A stretch of DNA of 64,000 nt from Chromohalobacter beijerinckii (GTDB lineage Bacteria > Pseudomonadota > Gammaproteobacteria > Pseudomonadales > Halomonadaceae), in assembly GCF_023061185.1 (NCBI RefSeq), contig NZ_JAKGAK010000010.1, positions 38,248 through 102,247 of the forward strand, read 5' to 3'. Each line of letters starts with the position of its first letter. The first letter of the stretch is position 1. Positions 36,349 to 46,183 of this stretch are shown in pieces. The position numbers and the translations under genes are program-made. The notes below the pieces were generated by a model. That model worked only from the letters and a program-made list of their open reading frames with translations, was not told the origin of the DNA and did not search any database.

Positions 36349-38340
36349 TTATGCCAACAGCGCTTTGGCCTGATCGACGACGTTATCGACGGTGAAGCCG
36401 AAGTGCTTGAACAAATCGCCCGCTGGTGCGGATTCGCCGAAGGTGGTCATGCCGACGATGCCGCCGTCGATGCCTACGTACTTGAACCAGAAGTCGCGAT
36501 GTGCGGCTTCGATGGCCAGGCGTGCGGTGACGTTACGTGGCAGTACCGATTCGCGGTAATCGGCGTCCTGAGTGTCGAAGGTGTCGGTAGAGGGCATGGA
36601 GACCACGCGCACCGGCGTGCCGGCGTTTTCCAGCTCGGCGGCGGCATCCATTGCCAGGCCGACCTCGGAGCCGGTGGCGATGAGGATCAACGCGGGCGTG
36701 CCTTCGCAGTCCTTGAGGACATAGCCACCACGCTCGATATTGGCCAACTGTTGCTTGTCACGGGCCTGATGGGGCAAGCCTTGGCGCGAGAGCACCAGCG
36801 CCGAAGGGCCGGCCTGACGCTTGAGTGCGGTGTCCCAGGCGACAGCAGTTTCCACGGCGTCGCAGGGGCGCCAGGTGGAGAGGTTGGGTGTCGAGCGCAG
36901 CGTAGTGAGCTGTTCGATCGGCTGGTGCGTCGGACCGTCTTCGCCCAACCCGATGGAATCATGGGTGAAGACGTGGATGACTCGTTGCCCCATCAGCGCT
37001 GCCATGCGCACGGCATTGCGCATGTATTCCATGAAGATCAGGAAGGTAGCGCCGTAGGGCACGAAGCCGCCGTGTAGGGCGATGCCGTTCATGATCGCGG
37101 CCATGCCGAACTCGCGCACGCCGTAATGCAGGTAGTTGCCGCTGGGCTCGGACTGCGTGATGGCCTTGGCGCCTTTCCAGAAGGTCAGGTTGGAGGGTGC
37201 CAAATCGGCGCTGCCGCCCAGCAGTTCGGGCAGTTGCGGGCCGAGCTCGTTGAGGCATGCCAGCGATGCCTTGCGCGAAGCGAGGCTTTCGCCTTTTTCC
37301 TGGGCGTCTTCGATGAGCTTTTCGCTGGTAAGCGCAGTCGGAAGTTCGCCCTTGAGGCGACGTTCGAGCTCGCGGGCCTCTTCCGGGTAGGCCGCCTGAT
37401 AGCGCGCGAAACGCGCGTCCCAGTCGGCTTCGGCCTCGCCGCCGCGCTGAGTGGCGTCCCAGGATTGGTAGATGTCTTCCGGCACGTGGAACGGGGGATG
37501 CGGCCAGCCGAGCTGTTCACGTGCGGCGGCGACTTCGTCTTCGCCCAATGCCGCGCCATGACTTTCTTCCTTGCCCTGCTTGTTGGGCGCGCCGAAGCCG
37601 ATGATCGTCTTGCAGATGATCATGCTAGGCTTATCGTCGTTGGTGCGGGCCAGCTCGATGGCGGCTTTGACCGCCTCGGGATCGTGACCGTCGACGTTGG
37701 GCACTACGTGCCAGCCGTATGCTTCGAAGCGTTTGGCGGTATCGTCGGTGAACCAGCCGTCGACTTCACCGTCGATGGAAATGCCGTTGGCATCGTAGAA
37801 GGCGATCAGCTTGCCCAACCCCTGGGTACCGGCCAGCGAGGAAACTTCATGCGAGATGCCTTCCATCAGGCAACCATCGCCGACGAAGACATAGGTGTAG
37901 TGGTCGACGATCGCATGGCCGGGGCGATTATATTGCGCGGCGAGGGTGCGCTCGGCGATGGCCATGCCCACGGCGTTGGCCAGCCCCTGGCCCAGTGGTC
38001 CGGTGGTGGTCTCGATGCCCGGTGCGTAGCCGAGTTCCGGGTGGCCGGCAGTCTTCGAGTGCAGCTGGCGGAAGTTCTGCAAGTCTTCCAGCGAAATGCC
38101 GTAGCCCGTCAGGTGCAAAAGCGAGTAGAGCAGCATCGAACCGTGCCCGTTGGAAAGCACGAAACGGTCGCGGTTGGCCCAGTGCGGATTGGCCGGGTTG
38201 TGCGCGAGGTAGTCATTCCACAGCACCTGCGCGATGTCGGCCATGCCCATGGGGGCGCCGGGGTGGCCGGAATTGGCCTTTTGGACGGCATCCATGGATA
38301 GGGCACGAATGGCATTGGCCATTTCGAAACGGGACGGCAT
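36349..38340 (-). CDS. tkt: transketolase (copy 2, housekeeping position)
   Basis: ThDP-dependent transketolase of 663 residues, the same length as copy 1 and clearly a close paralogue over the whole protein (both start MPSRF and share [13 protein letters not shown]). GDGCLMEG and the catalytic histidines are conserved. It diverges from metK, as in Pseudomonas, where epd, pgk and fba follow; here those genes are 10 kb away. Its 5' leader carries a 16-base inverted repeat. This is the likely ancestral housekeeping copy. Confidence 0.95.
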   Translation of the reverse strand: MPSRFEMANAIRALSMDAVQKANSGHPGAPMGMADIAQVLWNDYLAHNPANPHWANRDRFVLSNGHGSMLLYSLLHLTGYGISLEDLQNFRQLHSKTAGHPELGYAPGIETTTGPLGQGLANAVGMAIAERTLAAQYNRPGHAIVDHYTYVFVGDGCLMEGISHEVSSLAGTQGLGKLIAFYDANGISIDGEVDGWFTDDTAKRFEAYGWHVVPNVDGHDPEAVKAAIELARTNDDKPSMIICKTIIGFGAPNKQGKEESHGAALGEDEVAAAREQLGWPHPPFHVPEDIYQSWDATQRGGEAEADWDARFARYQAAYPEEARELERRLKGELPTALTSEKLIEDAQEKGESLASRKASLACLNELGPQLPELLGGSADLAPSNLTFWKGAKAITQSEPSGNYLHYGVREFGMAAIMNGIALHGGFVPYGATFLIFMEYMRNAVRMAALMGQRVIHVFTHDSIGLGEDGPTHQPIEQLTTLRSTPNLSTWRPCDAVETAVAWDTALKRQAGPSALVLSRQGLPHQARDKQQLANIERGGYVLKDCEGTPALILIATGSEVGLAMDAAAELENAGTPVRVVSMPSTDTFDTQDADYRESVLPRNVTARLAIEAAHRDFWFKYVGIDGGIVGMTTFGESAPAGDLFKHFGFTVDNVVDQAKALLA

Positions 38341-38372
38341 TGGCTAGCTCCTCGCCTGCGGCATCGGGTAAA

Positions 38373-38438
38373 GCGGCGTAGGAAAGAGCCCCGGCGCGTG
38401 AGCGCGTGTTCGGTTTTCTTCACTCTTTCCTACGCCGC
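38373..38438 (-). other. long hairpin in the tkt copy 2 leader
   Basis: A perfect 16-base inverted repeat (38373-38388 with 38423-38438) encloses 34 bases, 33 to 98 bases upstream of the tkt start codon. On the tkt strand the 3' arm is followed by TTTACCC. The loop contains a smaller GCGCGTGAGCGCG stem. It lies in the transcribed leader if the promoter is nearer metK. A leader regulatory structure or attenuator is possible. The rest of 38439-38715 shows only weak promoter-like sequence and no known riboswitch. Confidence 0.55.
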
Positions 38439-38715
38439 CGATATCGAGCGCGGGGCGCCGCCTGTGCGGGCCCCGGGATTCGGTCCGGTATTGTCGCCGA
38501 GAAGCCACGTGGCATCAAATGTCGCCGAGGGCCAATCGCTAGGCAGCTAGTCATCCAGCGTGTAAACTTTGCACCCCCGAGCCGGCCTCGTCTCGCGCCG
38601 GACCTGTCATGCGTCGTGCCGACATCGCCATCGGCTGACGGCGTAATTTCATCTCCTTAATGATGGCGGTCGTGTTCCGGCTCGCCAGCATGTGATTGAG
38701 AGAGTCGAGGACGCC

Positions 38716-39936
38716 ATGAGCGAATACTCCCTGTTTACTTCCGAGTCCGTCTCCGAGGGGCACCCGGACAAGATCGCCGATCAGATTTCCGACGCGGTAC
38801 TGGATGCCATCATCGCCCGCGACAAGCAGGCGCGCGTGGCCTGTGAAACCATGGTCAAGACCGGTGTCGCCATCGTCGCCGGCGAGATTACCACGTCCGC
38901 CTGGGTGGATCTGGAAGACTTGGTGCGTAACGTCATCAATGACATCGGTTATACCTCCTCGGAAGTAGGCTTCGATGGAAACACCTGTGGCGTGCTCAAT
39001 CTGATCGGTAAGCAGAGCGTGGATATCGCCCAAGGCGTCGATCGCAGCAAGCCCGAAGATCAGGGCGCGGGCGACCAGGGGTTGATGTTCGGCTACGCTA
39101 CCGACGAGACCGAATCCTATATGCCGGCGCCGATTCACTATTCTCACCGTCTAGTGGAACGCCAGGCCGAGTTGCGCAAGCACGGCTTGTTGACGTGGCT
39201 GCGTCCAGACGCCAAGAGCCAGCTGACTTTCCGCTACGACGCTCAAGGCAAGCCGTGCAGCGTTGATGCCATCGTGCTTTCCACTCAGCATGATCCGGAC
39301 ATCGACCAGGATGAACTGCGCGATATGATCAAGCGCGAGATCATCGAAGAGGTGATTCCCGCCGAGTGGTTGACCGAGAACACCAAGTACCACATCAACC
39401 CGACCGGCAACTTCGTTATCGGTGGCCCGGTGGGCGACTGCGGCCTGACGGGGCGCAAGATCATCGTCGATACCTATGGCGGCATGGCACGCCATGGTGG
39501 CGGAGCGTTCTCGGGCAAGGATCCGTCCAAGGTCGACCGCAGTGCTGCCTATGCAGGACGTTACGTGGCCAAGAATATCGTCGCCGCCGGTCTCGCCGAG
39601 CGCTGCGAGATTCAGATCTCCTACGCCATCGGCGTGGCCGAGCCAACGTCCGTCTCGGTGGATACCTTCGGTACCGGCAAGATCAGCGATGCCAAGATCG
39701 TCGAGCTGGTCCGTGAGCACTTCGACCTGCGCCCGAACGCGATTACCAGCATGCTCAATCTGCTGCATCCCATGTATCAACTCACGGCGGCTTACGGACA
39801 CTTCGGCCGCGAGCCGTTCGAGCATAGCTACACCTGGACCGATGCCAACGGCAAGCAGCAGACCGAGACCTTCACGGCCTTCCCCTGGGAGAAGACCGAC
39901 CGCGCCGAAGCCCTGCGGAAGGCGGCTGGTCTGTGA
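38716..39936 (+). CDS. metK: S-adenosylmethionine synthetase
   Basis: Methionine adenosyltransferase of 406 residues making SAM from methionine and [15 protein letters not shown] with the ATP His, the conserved [12 protein letters not shown], and the phosphate loop [19 protein letters not shown] are all intact. GAGGA lies before the ATG at 38716. It diverges from tkt over a 375-base region and ends at a good terminator. Confidence 0.97.
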   Translation: MSEYSLFTSESVSEGHPDKIADQISDAVLDAIIARDKQARVACETMVKTGVAIVAGEITTSAWVDLEDLVRNVINDIGYTSSEVGFDGNTCGVLNLIGKQSVDIAQGVDRSKPEDQGAGDQGLMFGYATDETESYMPAPIHYSHRLVERQAELRKHGLLTWLRPDAKSQLTFRYDAQGKPCSVDAIVLSTQHDPDIDQDELRDMIKREIIEEVIPAEWLTENTKYHINPTGNFVIGGPVGDCGLTGRKIIVDTYGGMARHGGGAFSGKDPSKVDRSAAYAGRYVAKNIVAAGLAERCEIQISYAIGVAEPTSVSVDTFGTGKISDAKIVELVREHFDLRPNAITSMLNLLHPMYQLTAAYGHFGREPFEHSYTWTDANGKQQTETFTAFPWEKTDRAEALRKAAGL

Positions 39937-40002
39937 TGGGAAGCCTACTGGAATAAGAGCCGACATCTGAGGCTTGATCGACAAGCGACGGTATGACGGC
40001 AT

Positions 40003-40033
40003 AGCGGATCCGGAGTCTCGGGTCCGCTTTTTT
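40003..40033 (+). terminator. rho-independent terminator after metK
   Basis: AGCGGATCC (40003-40011) pairs with GGGTCCGCT with one G-T pair and is followed by six T. Confidence 0.85.
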
Positions 40034-40159
40034 GTTCAATTACCGGCGCAATGAATCCGCGTCATGGTCGCCTCCCTCAAGAGCCTCTATCGTTAAAGGA
40101 TAGAGGTGAGAGTTCCATCGACAATTCGCCATGGTCGTCGGCGACAGGGAAGTCCTTGC

Positions 40160-41407
40160 ATGCTGGAAATCGCAGCAGTCTTCATTACGATCACCGCGCT
40201 TTTTGCGTGGTTCAACTACCGCTTCGTCAAGTTACCGGCAACAATCGGCGTGATGTTCATATCGCTGTTGGCGTCGGTGTTGCTGATTGTATTGAGCCAC
40301 TTCGGTTTCGATGGCATTACCGATTGGGCCGAAGCCTGGCTGGGCCAGATAAACTTCAATGTCTTGCTGATGGACGGCATGCTGTCGTTTCTGCTGTTTG
40401 CCGGTGCGTTGCACGTCGATTTTCACAAGCTCAAACGCTATCGCTATTCGATAGGCTTTCTGGCCACCATTGGCGTGGTGATCTCGACCGTGGCGATTGG
40501 CAGTGCAGCGTGGTGGCTCTTTGGCACTTTCCATATGGCGGTGCCTTATCTCTACTGTCTGGTCTTCGGGGCGTTGATCTCGCCAACGGACCCGATTGCC
40601 GTGCTCGGCATCATGCGCAGTGCTGGTGCGCCCGAGGATATGGAGATCAAGATCGTCGGCGAATCCCTGTTCAATGATGGCGTCGCGGTAGTGGTGTTTA
40701 CCATGATGCTGGGGGCGGCGACCGCGACCGAGGCGCTGACAGTCACACATTCCGCGATGCTGTTTCTGGAAGAGGCAGGCGGCGGCATTCTGCTCGGGCT
40801 GATCATGGGTTACATCGCCTACTGGATGATGAAGAGCATCGACCAGTATCAGATCGAGGTGCTGGTCAGCCTGGCGCTGGTACTGGGTGGCTATACGCTG
40901 GCGACGCACCTGCACGTTTCGGGACCGATCTCGATGGTCATTGCCGGCCTGTTCATCGGTAATCGCGGCCGCGAACATGCCATGTCGGACACGACCCGTC
41001 GCTATGTCGACGGCTTTTGGGAACTGATCGACGAGATTCTTAACGCGGTGTTGTTCGTGCTGATCGGACTCGAATTACTGCTGATTCCCTTTCAATGGTC
41101 ATATTTGATCGTTGCGGGCCCGGTAATAGGCGTCATTCTGGTGACGCGCCTGCTCACTATTGGCCTCCCCATGATCGTATTGAGGCGTTGGGTGCCTTAT
41201 CGTCGCGGGACCACAAGAGTGCTCACCTGGGGTGGGCTGCGCGGCGGCATCTCGGTGGCGCTGGCGCTGGGGCTGCCCGAGAGCGACTATCGCAACACCA
41301 TCGTGATGGTGACCTACATCATTGTTCTCTTTTCGATTCTGGCTCAGGGGCTGACGATCGGTCGCCTGGTTCAGCACATCTTGTCTCAAGACTCCAAACA
41401 GAATTAG
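40160..41407 (+). CDS. Na+/H+ antiporter, CPA1 family
   Basis: Monovalent cation:proton antiporter of 415 residues with about 12 helices. LISPTDPIAVLGIM and ESLFNDGVAVVVF carry the ion-site Asp residues of the NhaP/CPA1 family, and GGLRGGISVALALGLP the conserved Arg region. The start at 40160 has GGGAAG upstream; the frame extends to 40106 without a membrane signal. It expels sodium for pH and salt tolerance, fitting a halotolerant host. No long cytoplasmic tail. Confidence 0.88.
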   Translation: MLEIAAVFITITALFAWFNYRFVKLPATIGVMFISLLASVLLIVLSHFGFDGITDWAEAWLGQINFNVLLMDGMLSFLLFAGALHVDFHKLKRYRYSIGFLATIGVVISTVAIGSAAWWLFGTFHMAVPYLYCLVFGALISPTDPIAVLGIMRSAGAPEDMEIKIVGESLFNDGVAVVVFTMMLGAATATEALTVTHSAMLFLEEAGGGILLGLIMGYIAYWMMKSIDQYQIEVLVSLALVLGGYTLATHLHVSGPISMVIAGLFIGNRGREHAMSDTTRRYVDGFWELIDEILNAVLFVLIGLELLLIPFQWSYLIVAGPVIGVILVTRLLTIGLPMIVLRRWVPYRRGTTRVLTWGGLRGGISVALALGLPESDYRNTIVMVTYIIVLFSILAQGLTIGRLVQHILSQDSKQN

Positions 41408-41531
41408 ACTTTGGTAGTAGTTGCCAGTTCAGGCATGGTATCGGCGCCGGGTGTTCCCTACTCTATCCTTCATCGTGTTGAGTTTTTCTTCGGCCGAATG
41501 AGTCGATGACGTTCAAATGACGGGGTGAATA

Positions 41532-42782
41532 ATGATGTTACGCACAGGCGTGTTGGTCGCGGCGTTGGGCCTTTCCGGTGCCCTGTTGGCCGGCTGCGGT
41601 GACGACGGGAGTGACTCCGAGAGCGAGGAGGCGACGCAAAACGGCGAGTCGAGCTCGCAGGCGTCCGAAGAACAGGCCTCGGGCGAGGCCAGTGACACCA
41701 ATGGCGAGGGCGACACGCAGACCGCGAGTGCCGATCCGGTCAGCCTGATCTTTGGCACCGGTGGTACGGGTGGCACCTACTATCCCATCGGCGGCGCCTT
41801 GAAGGGTGTCTTCGAAGCCAGTGATCTCGTCGATGGCGTTCAGGTCGTCTCCACCGGCGCGTCCGTGCAGAACATCAACAACATCACTGATGGTCTCAAC
41901 CAGATCGCCATCGTGATGAGCGATGTCGCCTACGATGCCGTCAACGGCGAAAACCAGTTCGATGGTCAGCCCGCCGATATCCAGGCGCTCGCCGGGCTTT
42001 ATCCCAACGTGGTGCAGGTCGTGGCCACCGAGGACAGTGGTATCGAGAGCATTGCTGATCTCGAAGGCAAGCGCGTCGGTGTGGGCAAGGTTGGCTCCGG
42101 CGTCGAGCAGAGTGCCGCCAAGGTGATCGAATCCGCCGACCTGAGCTATGACGACCTGGCTCAGGTCAGCCATACCGGGTATGCCGATAGCGTGACCAGC
42201 ATGAGCAACGGCAACCTGGACGCGGCTTTCTTCACGTCTGGCGTGCCTAACTCGAGCATCACCGGATTGATGCAAAGCACCGACATCACCTTCGTGCCGG
42301 TGAGCGGTGACGTGGCGGACAAGCTGCTGGAAGCCTACCCATATTACGAGACGTATACGCTGCCGGCGGGCGCGCCCGAGCGTTATGACCTCGGCGAAGA
42401 AGTCGACACCGTGGCGATCCGCAACATGTTGATCGTCAGCGGCGATATGCGCGATGACGTCGCCGAGGAGCTGACCCAGCGCTTCCATGATTACCTCAAC
42501 TCCGAGAACGTTTCGGTCGGCGCTCTCAAGCAGTTCGAACCCGACACCATGAATCAGAACCTGGTGGCGCCGGTGCATCCGGGCGCTGAAGCCTTCTACG
42601 AAACGCTCACTTCCAACGGCGACAGTTCGAGCAGCGGTGACAGTTCGAGCGCAGATGCCGGTGATGGCGTGGACAAGTCCAAACAGACCAGTGCCGATAC
42701 GCCAGAAGATAACGTCGAGGCCGCCGAGGGTAGCGAAGCCAGTGGTAGTGAGAATGCCCAGGACAAGGAGCCGCAATCCTGA
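41532..42782 (+). CDS. TAXI-family TRAP transporter solute-binding lipoprotein
   Basis: Periplasmic binding protein of 416 residues, TAXI family. A lipobox LLAGC puts the lipid-modified Cys at 22. Linkers rich in Asp, Glu, Ser and Gln surround the folded core: about 23-62 after the Cys and about 357-416 at the end, both far longer than usual. The core begins LIFGTGGTGGTYYPIGGALK and includes GKRVGVGKVGSGVEQSA. It heads a TRAP operon with a DUF1850 protein and a fused permease; ligands in this family are often glutamate or other acids, unknown here. Confidence 0.9.
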   Translation: MMLRTGVLVAALGLSGALLAGCGDDGSDSESEEATQNGESSSQASEEQASGEASDTNGEGDTQTASADPVSLIFGTGGTGGTYYPIGGALKGVFEASDLVDGVQVVSTGASVQNINNITDGLNQIAIVMSDVAYDAVNGENQFDGQPADIQALAGLYPNVVQVVATEDSGIESIADLEGKRVGVGKVGSGVEQSAAKVIESADLSYDDLAQVSHTGYADSVTSMSNGNLDAAFFTSGVPNSSITGLMQSTDITFVPVSGDVADKLLEAYPYYETYTLPAGAPERYDLGEEVDTVAIRNMLIVSGDMRDDVAEELTQRFHDYLNSENVSVGALKQFEPDTMNQNLVAPVHPGAEAFYETLTSNGDSSSSGDSSSADAGDGVDKSKQTSADTPEDNVEAAEGSEASGSENAQDKEPQS

Positions 42783-42826
42783 GCCGGAGTTCTTTCGTTC
42801 TTGGCAGGCCATGACGCGTACTCGTA

Positions 42827-43321
42827 ATGCGTAAAATCTGGCTGAGTATCGCAACGGTGGCGATCATGGTGATCGCCACCGTGTTGTATCCATGGCCTTG
42901 GTTGGCGGTACGCGAAGGGTCGCAATGGCGCTATGCCTTCCCGGGCTGGGAAGGGACATCATTCACTTTGCGCTGGACGCACTCGGTCGAGAAGGAAGAC
43001 TGGGAAGAGTGGTTCGAGGTGACCGAAGGTGGCGCGATCGAGATCACAGGCACTCGTTTCAAAACCTTTGGGGCAGGCGTACCGGCATCGGCGGGTAAGG
43101 AAACACACCTCGAGGATGGCTGGGTGGTGATGACGGGCATCGACCGCGTCGTTGATCCTCTCGCCGTGCAGGCAGCCCCCGCTGAGCATTATCGCATGCG
43201 CTATGCCGGGCATATGTTCGCGTTATCGCATGCCTCTCCGCCGCCGATTTACACATTTAGCGTCCGCAGGGCCCCCCTCTGGCGAGTATTGCCAGCATTG
43301 GTGCGCCCCTGGTTGTCGTAA
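42827..43321 (+). CDS. DUF1850 domain protein
   Basis: Protein of 164 residues with an N-terminal membrane segment (about 5-24) and a DUF1850 core: FTLRWTHSVEKEDWEEWFEV and FKTFGAGVPA are the family marks. DUF1850 genes sit between TAXI binding proteins and permeases; function is unknown. It lies 44 bases after the binding-protein gene and its stop overlaps an ATG of the permease frame. Confidence 0.8.
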   Translation: MRKIWLSIATVAIMVIATVLYPWPWLAVREGSQWRYAFPGWEGTSFTLRWTHSVEKEDWEEWFEVTEGGAIEITGTRFKTFGAGVPASAGKETHLEDGWVVMTGIDRVVDPLAVQAAPAEHYRMRYAGHMFALSHASPPPIYTFSVRRAPLWRVLPALVRPWLS

Positions 43322-45522
43322 TGACTCGCCTTGCGAGGATGAAGATCCCTATGTCTCAAGATAAAAGTGCACCAGCCGCCGATGATGACAAGGCGGTCCA
43401 GGAAGCGCTGGAAAAGTTTGACCGTGAAAGTTTGGTACGCGATGCGTTGCCGGGGATGGTGATCAAATTCGTCACCGGACTGGCGGTATTGCTGGCGCTA
43501 TTTCACCTTTATACCTCGTTCGCGGGACCGCTGGTCGATGTGGCACAGCGCAGCATCCACCTGTATACCCTGCTGGGCCTGACGTTCATTCTCTACCCGT
43601 TGACCCGCAAGGGCGCGCGTGACCGGGTGCCTTGGGGGGATGCCATTCTGGCGGTGCTGGCGTTTGGTGTCGGCGTTTACATGCTGATGGTGTCCGATCG
43701 CGTCATTGCCTCGGCGGGACGCATCAACGACGTCGATATGCTGGTGGGCTTTCTGGCCATTCTGCTGGTGCTCGATGCCACCAGGCGCGCGACGGGGTGG
43801 GGATTGACGCTGCTGGCGACGATTTTCCTGGTCTACGGTTTTTACGCCAAGTTGTCGTTCTATCCGCAGTTGAACGAGTCGGTCATCTTGGCCACCTGCC
43901 GCCAGATCATGTCGCATCTGGTGTTCATCACCGAGGGCTTGCTGGGTACCGCCATCGGCGTATCGGCCAGCTATATCATTTTGTTCATTTTGTTCGGTGC
44001 CTTCCTGGGCAAGTCGGGGCTAGGGCAGCTGTTCAATGACCTGGCGCTTGCCGTGGCGGGCCATACACGCGGCGGGCCGGCCAAGGTGGCGGTCATCGCC
44101 AGCGGCTTTCTGGGCTCGATCAACGGTTCGGCGATCGCCAATGTGGTGACCACCGGCGCGTTCACCATTCCGTTGATGAAGCGTACCGGCTACAAGCCGA
44201 ATTTCGCGGGCGCCGTCGAGGCCTCGGCGAGTGTCGGCGGACAGATTCTACCGCCGATCATGGGCGCGGCTGCCTTCATCATGGCGGAAGTCCTTTCGGT
44301 GCCTTATACCCAGGTGGTCCTGGCCGGGATCATTCCCGCCTTGCTGTTCTATCTGGGCGTGTTGTTCCAGGTGCACCTGCGTGCCCTGCGCAATGGTCTC
44401 GAAGGGATTCCACGCTCCGAGCTGACGCCGCTCAAGGCCGTGATGCTCAAGCGCGGTCATCTTCTGGTGCCGATGGTGGTATTGCTGTGGTTGCTGTTCG
44501 ATGGCCGGGCGCCGTTCTTTGCAGCCTTTTGGTTGATTGCCGCCACCGTGCTGATCTGCGGCACGCGCCGAGTCACCGTGGGTGTCAGCGCCATTCTGGC
44601 GCTTTTGATCTTCGAGCCGCAATTGCGCGCGTTGTTTGCCGGTTATGCACAACCCAATATGCCGGTCAGTCGCTGGTCACTGTTCCTGATCATTGCGGTG
44701 CCGGTGGCGCTCAACGCCGTGCGTGCCAAGCTCGGCCTGGTAGCGGAAAAAATGGATATCGCCGAGTGCCGTGATGCCATGCACGATGGCGTACGCAATG
44801 CCATTCCGGTGGCGGTCGCCTGTGGTGCGGTGGGCATCATCGTGGGTATCGCCACGCTCACGGGCATCGCCCTGGACGCTGCCGATGCCGTGGTCACTCT
44901 GGGGCAGCAGATTCCGATCCCCATGATTCAGCTTCTGGTTACGCTGTTTCTGACCATGATCGCGTCCATCGTGCTAGGGATGGGGCTGCCGAGCATTCCC
45001 ACCTACATCATCACCAGTACCATGGCGGCGCCGATCCTGCTCAACCTGCCGTTGTTCCGTGAATTGGCGGGTAGTAACGAGACGGCGATTTTCGTGGCGC
45101 ACATGTTCGTGTTCTATTTCGGGTTGTTCGCCAACCTGACCCCGCCGGTGGCTCTGGCCGCCTATGCCGGCGCCGGCATCAGCGGTGGATCGCCCAATGC
45201 CACGGGCTTCCAGGCCATGAAACTGGCTGTCGCCGGGTTCGTGGTGCCCTACATGTTCGTGTTCGCGCACAGCATGTTGATGATTGACGCTACGCTGGGC
45301 AATATCCTGTGGGTGATCGTTACCGGTGTGGTTGGCGTCTTGTTGCTGGCCGTGGCGGTGGAAGGCTATCTGCGTCGGCCGCTCAATCCGTTCTGGCGTC
45401 TGCTGGCAGCCGTTGGGGCGCTGACACTGATCTATCCTGGCTTGATCAGCGATATCGTCGGTGCGGCAATTACGGCCCTCTTGTTCCTGCTGGCCAAGAA
45501 GACGCAACCCGAGACGGCGTGA
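43321..45522 (+). CDS. TRAP transporter fused permease (DctQ-DctM type)
   Basis: Inner-membrane TRAP permease of up to 733 residues: small-subunit-like helices at the N-terminal end fused to a large DctM domain with GFLGSINGSAIANVVTTG, and a GMGLPSIPTYIITST segment. The ATG at 43321 overlaps the DUF1850 stop; the internal ATG at 43351, with AGGATG upstream, is as likely the true start. It works with the TAXI lipoprotein for sodium-driven solute uptake. A terminator follows. Confidence 0.9.
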   Translation: MTRLARMKIPMSQDKSAPAADDDKAVQEALEKFDRESLVRDALPGMVIKFVTGLAVLLALFHLYTSFAGPLVDVAQRSIHLYTLLGLTFILYPLTRKGARDRVPWGDAILAVLAFGVGVYMLMVSDRVIASAGRINDVDMLVGFLAILLVLDATRRATGWGLTLLATIFLVYGFYAKLSFYPQLNESVILATCRQIMSHLVFITEGLLGTAIGVSASYIILFILFGAFLGKSGLGQLFNDLALAVAGHTRGGPAKVAVIASGFLGSINGSAIANVVTTGAFTIPLMKRTGYKPNFAGAVEASASVGGQILPPIMGAAAFIMAEVLSVPYTQVVLAGIIPALLFYLGVLFQVHLRALRNGLEGIPRSELTPLKAVMLKRGHLLVPMVVLLWLLFDGRAPFFAAFWLIAATVLICGTRRVTVGVSAILALLIFEPQLRALFAGYAQPNMPVSRWSLFLIIAVPVALNAVRAKLGLVAEKMDIAECRDAMHDGVRNAIPVAVACGAVGIIVGIATLTGIALDAADAVVTLGQQIPIPMIQLLVTLFLTMIASIVLGMGLPSIPTYIITSTMAAPILLNLPLFRELAGSNETAIFVAHMFVFYFGLFANLTPPVALAAYAGAGISGGSPNATGFQAMKLAVAGFVVPYMFVFAHSMLMIDATLGNILWVIVTGVVGVLLLAVAVEGYLRRPLNPFWRLLAAVGALTLIYPGLISDIVGAAITALLFLLAKKTQPETA

Positions 45523-45567
45523 CAGGCGGGTGCGACTGCGCATGTCGATAATGCGTATTGATAATCA

Positions 45568-45595
45568 GGGGCGCCAGCCGGCGCCCTTGTTTTTT
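45568..45595 (+). terminator. rho-independent terminator after the TRAP operon
   Basis: GGGCGCC (45569-45575) and GGCGCCC (45580-45586) form a stem with loop AGCC, followed by TTGTTTTTT. Confidence 0.85.
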
Positions 45596-45612
45596 AGCCT
45601 GCCGTTCGTTAA

Positions 45613-45632
45613 AAAGAACGGAAGCGTTCTTT
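45613..45632 (+). promoter_or_regulatory. inverted repeat upstream of the XRE-cupin regulator
   Basis: AAAGAACG-GAAG-CGTTCTTT is a perfect palindrome ending 14 bases before the start codon, with another GTTCG half-site at 45604. Probably the regulator's own operator, since no other gene is close. Confidence 0.5.
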
Positions 45633-45646
45633 ATGGTGAACACGCC

Positions 45647-46183
45647 ATGCCATCACCGAGTCCTGTCATTGTTGCCAACTTGCGCCGCCTCCGCGAGATG
45701 CGGGGTTATTCATTGAGCGCGCTGGCCGAGCGGGCCGCAATCAGCAAATCGACGCTCTCGCAACTCGAAGCCGGCAAGGGCAACCCCACCATCGAAACGC
45801 TCTGGACGCTCGCGAATACGTTGGGCGTGGCTTTCAGTGAGCTGCTCGCCGAGGGCGAAGATGGCATGACCGTCAGCGAACCTGGTGGCGGCGATGTGCA
45901 ATTGATGATGCGCGGGCAGCAGTCACCTCGAGTGGAGGTCTACTTCATGCGACTAGCGCCGGGGGAAATGAAAACCTCGCGAGCGCATCCGCGAGGCGTG
46001 CGGGAGCATGTCATGGTAATCGAGGGCACGTTGCGCGTGGGGGCGCTCCATGCGCTGGCCGTTTGCCGGCCGGGTGAAGGGCACGAGTTCGCGGCGGATG
46101 TCGAGCATCGCTATGAAGCCCTGCTGGACACCACACGGCTCGTGGTCAGCATCGTGTATCCGCATGACGAGGTGGCTCAATGA
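45647..46183 (+). CDS. XRE-family regulator with C-terminal cupin
   Basis: Regulator of 178 residues. An XRE helix-turn-helix (YSLSALAERAAISKSTLSQL, about 21-40) is followed by a small cupin (GEMKTSRAHPRGVREHVMVI). The start 45647 follows a perfect palindrome that is a likely autoregulatory site. Its stop overlaps the azlC start (ATGA), so the regulator and transporter are one operon. It likely responds to an amino acid exported by AzlCD (inference). Confidence 0.88.
   Translation: MPSPSPVIVANLRRLREMRGYSLSALAERAAISKSTLSQLEAGKGNPTIETLWTLANTLGVAFSELLAEGEDGMTVSEPGGGDVQLMMRGQQSPRVEVYFMRLAPGEMKTSRAHPRGVREHVMVIEGTLRVGALHALAVCRPGEGHEFAADVEHRYEALLDTTRLVVSIVYPHDEVAQ

Noticed and set aside
38439..38715. 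SAM or SAH riboswitch upstream of metK
   Set aside because: No conserved riboswitch core or terminator structure could be identified by eye.
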